The position numbers and the translations under genes were made by a program. The notes under the pieces were generated by a model. The model saw only the letters and a list, made by a program, of their open reading frames with translations. It was not told the origin of the DNA and did not search any database. A stretch of 11,835 nt of DNA from an uncultured Porphyromonadaceae bacterium (GTDB taxonomy: Bacteria; Bacteroidota; Bacteroidia; Bacteroidales; Muribaculaceae): assembly GCA_900552325.1 (NCBI GenBank), contig URZG01000049.1, forward strand, positions 1 through 11,835, given 5' to 3'. Positions within the stretch are counted from its first letter, which is position 1; each line of letters starts with the position of its first letter. This document shows positions 8,056 to 11,835 of this stretch, in pieces.

Positions 8056-9786
8056 ATGCACAGATTATCACGCCTGTATTGCCTCCTGATTATATTACTC
8101 GCAGGACTTCACATATCACCAGACATTCAAGCGGCATCCCCGCAGGTCAGTGGGATAGACCTCGACCTCTTTGACCTCACGGCCAAGCGCAATCCGCGCC
8201 AAGTGGCGCCGGAAAAGTTCTGCGCCCTGATGAAAGTACTCAAACCCGGTTCGAAACTCTCTTTCGAGGGAGACATAGTAGGACCGGTGGCAGTTGACGG
8301 TGCCGAATATTCCGTGTATGTATCTCCATCGGCTAAATATCTGACTATCATCGGGGATAACAACACCCGTAATGTAATAAATTTCGCGGATTACGACCTA
8401 CTGCCACTCATCCCGAACGCCGTATACACCATAACTATCTCCGATTCCGAGATGGCGAACTCTTTATCCGTAGAAGAGCGTGTGCGCCGGTTCAAGCCAT
8501 TGCAAATCACCACCGAGGAACACGATAAGCTTTTTAACGAATATACCTCGCTCAAAGCCTCCCGCTATAAGGATGCCGACTCCGTCACGGTGCTAAACTG
8601 GTTCAAATCGTTGGCTGACAGAGGGTATCTTCCAATTTACGAACAGATAGGTCTAATGCTTGTTTCGCATTATGACCGACCGCGCCCGCGTCAGGAAAAC
8701 CGTTTATTCAATCCTAACGAAGGTGTATATTATCTCTCCTTGGCAACCGAATATACAATTAGCCATTCGGCACCACTGTCTTTGGCCAGATATTACCATT
8801 ATCGACACAAATTTGACAAAGCTAATGAATTATATTTCACAGCCTATAGCCGCGGCTCCCGCGAGGCAGCCGCTGAATTAGCACGTATGTATGAAGCGGG
8901 AATAGGATGCGAAAAAGATGAAGAAGAAGCACTACGCATTTGGCGCGAGTTATACTGGAACGCGCCCAACCGCTCATATCAAGACCGGATAGAGGATAAT
9001 TTCAAAAGGCTTAAAACATCGCCCTACTTACCTCAGGACTATAACAGCCCTGAAGTAAAGATGATGGCAGGACAGTTTCTGGATACAGTTTCTGACCCGG
9101 AAGCCATAATCAAAGAAATCGCTTTTACCAGAGGAGCGCTCCGCAACAGCTCTGTAAGAGTGTCGCGTCAGTCGTATCCGTATATCTATACCCTCTTGTG
9201 CACGGCTCTAACAGAATATGATTCGCTCGAAGCGGCTCGTGAACTTTACTCAATTATTTTCCGTGAGACACCAGCATCCATACACTTCTATACGGACGAG
9301 GATACAATGTATCCTCGTCCGCTTCCGGATATTGACATTATTCTGAAAAAAATAATTGAATTAATTGAAAAAAAGGTCTCGGCAGGCAATCTGAATGCCA
9401 TCGCCTTACAGGCAGATATGTATGGCAACGGTCATTTTTATAATCAAGACAGGGAGAAAGCACTTGAACTGTATCGCAAAGGTGCCGTTTTGGGCTCCGG
9501 AGAAATGGCGCATATTGCCGGTAGGATTGAACTGAAGCAATCAGATTACGCCAATGCCGCCGCCCATCTGACTATGTCGATTAATCTCGGCTATAAATTC
9601 CCTGACTATAAATTATACAACTCCCTGGCCGATGAATTCAGAAACGGCTATAAGGTAAAGAAAGACCTTCGCAAAGCCCTTGAGCTATATAATATCGTAC
9701 TCAATGGAGCCGGCAAGAAATCAGACAGCTACAAGCACGCTGACACTTACGCCAAATCGATTAAATCCAAACTTAAAATAAAATGA
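8056..9786 (+). CDS. Exported Sel1-repeat protein with PEGA-like N-terminal domain
   Basis: A 576-residue protein. Residues 1-27 form a Sec signal peptide (hydrophobic LLIILLAGL core, cleavage near IQA-A). Residues about 35-130 form a beta-rich domain (CALMKV, EGDIVGPV, YSVYVSPSAKYLTI, VINFADY, YTITISD). It resembles the PEGA-like module that often precedes Sel1 or SUMF1-like domains in Bacteroidales secreted proteins, and also the N terminus of the next gene. Sel1/TPR-like helical repeats follow. Clear ones are AAAELARMYEAGIG with EEEALRIW (about 268-300) and AIALQADMYGNG with DREKALELYRKGA (446-477); degenerate ones are at about 480-552. Such repeats bind proteins; no enzyme motif is visible. 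The last codons overlap the next gene by ATGA. DNA here is AT-richer than the suf block, and a perfect inverted repeat lies inside it at 9293-9321. Partner and role are unknown. Confidence 0.85.
   Translation: MHRLSRLYCLLIILLAGLHISPDIQAASPQVSGIDLDLFDLTAKRNPRQVAPEKFCALMKVLKPGSKLSFEGDIVGPVAVDGAEYSVYVSPSAKYLTIIGDNNTRNVINFADYDLLPLIPNAVYTITISDSEMANSLSVEERVRRFKPLQITTEEHDKLFNEYTSLKASRYKDADSVTVLNWFKSLADRGYLPIYEQIGLMLVSHYDRPRPRQENRLFNPNEGVYYLSLATEYTISHSAPLSLARYYHYRHKFDKANELYFTAYSRGSREAAAELARMYEAGIGCEKDEEEALRIWRELYWNAPNRSYQDRIEDNFKRLKTSPYLPQDYNSPEVKMMAGQFLDTVSDPEAIIKEIAFTRGALRNSSVRVSRQSYPYIYTLLCTALTEYDSLEAARELYSIIFRETPASIHFYTDEDTMYPRPLPDIDIILKKIIELIEKKVSAGNLNAIALQADMYGNGHFYNQDREKALELYRKGAVLGSGEMAHIAGRIELKQSDYANAAAHLTMSINLGYKFPDYKLYNSLADEFRNGYKVKKDLRKALELYNIVLNGAGKKSDSYKHADTYAKSIKSKLKIK
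9293..9321. repeat. Perfect 14-bp inverted repeat with 1-nt spacer, inside a coding sequence
   Basis: CGGACGAGGATACA (9293-9306), a single A (9307), then its exact reverse complement TGTATCCTCGTCCG (9308-9321). It lies in the first Sel1 gene, in frame, encoding parts of T-D-E-D-T-M-Y-P-R-P (about residues 413-422). Flanking bases 9292 and 9322 do not pair. No T-run follows, so it is not a normal terminator. In mRNA it would fold as a stem of about 13 bp with a very small loop. Confidence 0.9.
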
Positions 9787-11747
9787 ACACTTTGCACCGG
9801 TTTTTATCCTGTATTGCCGTATTCTTTATATATACAGTATGTTCTGCCCAGACAATCACTGTTTCGGAGATGAACGAGATTCCTGCGGATGGAATAGTAT
9901 TCGCCCGCGATCTCAATGACGAACCCGCCGCCCTGGTGAAAATACATTTTGCAGCCAAAGGCGTGAAAGCCGAGGGCAACGTTCTGAAAATGTATCCTGC
10001 CGGAACCGATATATATGACCTTTGGCTGGCACCCGGCACAAAAATGATTCGGGTAAAAGCCTCTGATACTTATCCACTGATGATACGTTTCGGCGAACAC
10101 GGGATAAAATGCGCCGAAGGCGCACACGCATACAAACTGACACTCACCGTAGCCGACAAAACCAAGGAATTTGAAGAAGAACAAGATGAGATAGACGATG
10201 TCTGTGCACGACCTGGCGTGTCTTATGCCGGAGATTTATCCAAAATCCATCAGTTCTCGTCTACGGCACTTAAAGGACTGGCTTCGCAACTTCGGGAACT
10301 AAGTCATAAAAAGATGGGCGACAGCGAGCGTACCGCCGGGTATAAAGCCATCGCCGACAGTGGTTACTGGCAGGCGTTTCCGGAACTTATTCACCGGTAT
10401 AAACATGGCATCGGATGCAAAAAATCGCCGGAAGAAGCGCGTCGTTACGCCGAAGAATTGGTAGAAGTGGCTCCTGTAAGTTACGAGGGGGTGAATATGG
10501 GCGAAAAACTTGCCAATGCCGGCTATCACGACCTGGCAATTAAATGCTACACTAAAGTAGCCGCCAACAGCAATCTCGGATGGTTTCAGTTGGCCGAATG
10601 TTACGAACACGGTATCGGGACATCTGTTGACCGCGAAAAAGCTATTGAATACTATCGCTATGCGGCCAATATCGGGGATTTCGGAAACAGATCGATAGCC
10701 GCCCTAATACGCCTCGGCGGATTCCTGTGCTCGAAGAAAGCCCTGGATACGCAAAAATTCAACATTGTGGGAAAAACGGAAAGCGATCTGAAAAAAGAGC
10801 TTGAAAACGCTATTGGCCAAGGCTCGAACAAATCTCTGATCGATTTCCCTAAAGCATTTGCAATCAGAAAGGTATTAGCGGACTACTACGATAATCTCGC
10901 GGCAGCAAGAGAACTCGCGCGTGATTATGCCGGGAAAGGCGCATATCCCGTAAAGGATCAGGAGGAAGCCGAAAAATATGCTATGCAGGTTCGCCGCCTG
11001 ACAATCGAAAAGCAGGAAGCAGAGCTTAAATCCAAACTGGAAAAAATATCAAAAACCGGATATGATAATTCTTTTTTCACAGACTATTCGAAGACTCAGA
11101 TAGGGGATTATTTCTATTCTGACGGATCTTTTTCGCATAATCCAAACCCGGCAAAAACGCCGGTTGGGATGGTTTTCTCCCTCTCAACCACCCCTGAAGA
11201 GTCGGCTGCCGGATTTTCCCACGGCTATATAATCGCACTCACTGATGCATTCGACTCCTTCGGGCAAACAGTAGTTGACTGGGCCGAAAATGATTCGGTT
11301 ACTAACGGCCTATATGCAGAATCACATAAAGCCGCAATTTCCGATATCAGCGGATGGCAACGCTCAAATTCAACTCCTGAAGATAAGGGGTTCACTGCCT
11401 TTGATGTAGCGCGGGCATATTACGCACCTCTTCCGCTAGGGAAGACTTCAGGATGGTATTTACCCTCCATAGGTCAGTTGATAACACTTACCGAAAACCT
11501 CGGCGAAACTAAAATGGATAAGGAAGGTCACTTCAAGAACAACCGTCTGGAAAAGAATTGCCCTTTTCTATCCGACAAATTTTCACGCATTTTCTTCGGA
11601 TCTGCCTCTGAATACGACTCAGTCCACCCCTGGATATTAGCCCAGTCGTATATATTCAGGCATGACCCTAAATTCTACGATAATTATACCCCAGCCAATT
11701 TCGTCAGGGCCAAGGGGATAAGGATACGCCCCGTGGCCTCATTCTAA
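9783..11747 (+). CDS. Exported Sel1-repeat protein with C-terminal DUF1566/Lcl-like domain
   Basis: A 654-residue protein whose ATG overlaps the stop of the preceding gene (9783-9786), so the two are probably translationally coupled. It starts with a Sec signal peptide (RFLSCIAVFFIYTVCSA, cleavage near residue 22). Residues about 38-122 form a PEGA-like beta domain (DLNDEPAALVKIHF, AEGNVLKM, LWLAPGTKMIRVK, YKLTLTV), recognisably related to that of its neighbour. Sel1 repeats follow at about 194-226 (LIHRYKHGIGCKKSPEEARRY) and 264-297 (FQLAECYEHGIGTSVDREKA), with a degenerate one at 374-402. A short charged helix at 403-424 may be coiled coil. Residues about 435-654 resemble the DUF1566/Lcl_C-type domain: TPVGMVFSLSTTPE, GYIIALTDA, GWYLPSIGQLITL, FFGSASEYDSVHPWIL and the ending GIRIRPVASF. 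These domains look lectin-like and occur in many Bacteroidetes surface proteins. The fold call rests on motif memory; the ligand is unknown. Confidence 0.85.
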   Translation: MNTLHRFLSCIAVFFIYTVCSAQTITVSEMNEIPADGIVFARDLNDEPAALVKIHFAAKGVKAEGNVLKMYPAGTDIYDLWLAPGTKMIRVKASDTYPLMIRFGEHGIKCAEGAHAYKLTLTVADKTKEFEEEQDEIDDVCARPGVSYAGDLSKIHQFSSTALKGLASQLRELSHKKMGDSERTAGYKAIADSGYWQAFPELIHRYKHGIGCKKSPEEARRYAEELVEVAPVSYEGVNMGEKLANAGYHDLAIKCYTKVAANSNLGWFQLAECYEHGIGTSVDREKAIEYYRYAANIGDFGNRSIAALIRLGGFLCSKKALDTQKFNIVGKTESDLKKELENAIGQGSNKSLIDFPKAFAIRKVLADYYDNLAAARELARDYAGKGAYPVKDQEEAEKYAMQVRRLTIEKQEAELKSKLEKISKTGYDNSFFTDYSKTQIGDYFYSDGSFSHNPNPAKTPVGMVFSLSTTPEESAAGFSHGYIIALTDAFDSFGQTVVDWAENDSVTNGLYAESHKAAISDISGWQRSNSTPEDKGFTAFDVARAYYAPLPLGKTSGWYLPSIGQLITLTENLGETKMDKEGHFKNNRLEKNCPFLSDKFSRIFFGSASEYDSVHPWILAQSYIFRHDPKFYDNYTPANFVRAKGIRIRPVASF

Positions 11748-11792
11748 GATAAACAACAAAGGCTGTCATCACGACAGCCTTTGTTGTTTATC
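11748..11792 (+). terminator. Strong hairpin terminator after the Sel1 pair
   Basis: A perfect 20-bp inverted repeat starts one base after the stop codon: left arm 11748-11767 (ending GGCTGTC), loop ATCAC (11768-11772), right arm 11773-11792 (starting GACAGCC). The right arm continues with TTTGTTGTTT, giving the T-rich descending side of an intrinsic terminator. The left arm is correspondingly A-rich, so it could also stop transcription from the right. Confidence 0.9.
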
Positions 11793-11813
11793 TTTAACCT
11801 TAAATCTAATACC

Positions 11814-11835
11814 ATGAAAAAACACAGTGCAAATA
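11814..11835 (+). CDS. Start of a further gene, first 7 codons only
   Basis: ATG at 11814 opens MKKHSAN before the window ends. It sits 21 bp after the terminator hairpin, preceded by an A/T-rich leader with no Shine-Dalgarno, as is normal in Bacteroidetes. M-K-K is a common opening of exported proteins, but too little is present to name it. The best -10 candidate, TATCTTTA (11789-11796), is imperfect and overlaps the hairpin. Confidence 0.45.

Noticed and set aside
9346..9377. A/T-rich direct repeat (TAATTGAA twice) in the first Sel1 gene
   Set aside because: Short and explained by the codons for IIELIEKK in an AT-rich stretch.
10110..10124. TGCGCC-GAA-GGCGCA hairpin in the second Sel1 gene
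   Set aside because: A 6-bp stem inside a coding region without a T-run; expected by chance in a sequence of this length.

Overview
The window looks like chromosomal DNA from the order Bacteroidales. The evidence is a CvpA-SufB-SufC-SufD-SufS gene order, perfect TAnnTTTG -10 boxes (two with a TTTG box 19-20 bp upstream), no Shine-Dalgarno sequences, and two secreted Sel1-repeat proteins of a kind common in gut Bacteroidales. A Muribaculaceae-like gut commensal is my best guess, but the family is an inference. I see no phage genes, transposase, CRISPR array, tRNA or rRNA.

Layout. Positions 1-718 (minus strand) hold the N-terminal part of an unrecognised secreted protein that runs off the left edge; it has a clear promoter at 764-795. 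Positions 863-2453 (minus) hold a two-gene unit: a small DUF2007-type protein followed by a sodium-dependent NSS/SNF-family transporter. Positions 2557-7947 (minus) hold a tight five-gene operon transcribed cvpA-family, sufB, sufC, sufD, sufS. It encodes the SufBCD Fe-S scaffold and the SufS cysteine desulfurase, with gaps of 19, 36, -4 and 21 bp. A probable terminator follows sufS, and its T-tract overlaps the -33 box of the DUF2007/transporter promoter.

A 108-bp divergent intergenic region (7948-8055) separates the suf operon from a plus-strand unit at 8056-11747. That unit is two translationally coupled genes (ATGA overlap) for exported Sel1-repeat proteins. Both share a PEGA-like N-terminal domain, and the second also carries a DUF1566/Lcl-like C-terminal domain. 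A 20-bp perfect hairpin terminator (11748-11792) closes it. The first 22 bases of another apparent gene start at 11814.

How the genes work together. SufS takes sulfur from cysteine, and the SufB-SufC2-SufD ATPase scaffold builds the cluster. No sulfur shuttle (SufE/SufU), carrier (SufA), SufT or IscR-type regulator is present here, so those must lie elsewhere. The membrane CvpA-family protein is cotranscribed but its link to Fe-S assembly is unknown. The Sel1 pair is visibly AT-richer than the suf block and probably acts in the cell envelope. The most unexpected signal in the window is a perfect 14-bp-arm inverted repeat inside the coding sequence of the first Sel1 gene (9293-9321). I see no clearly new multi-gene system.
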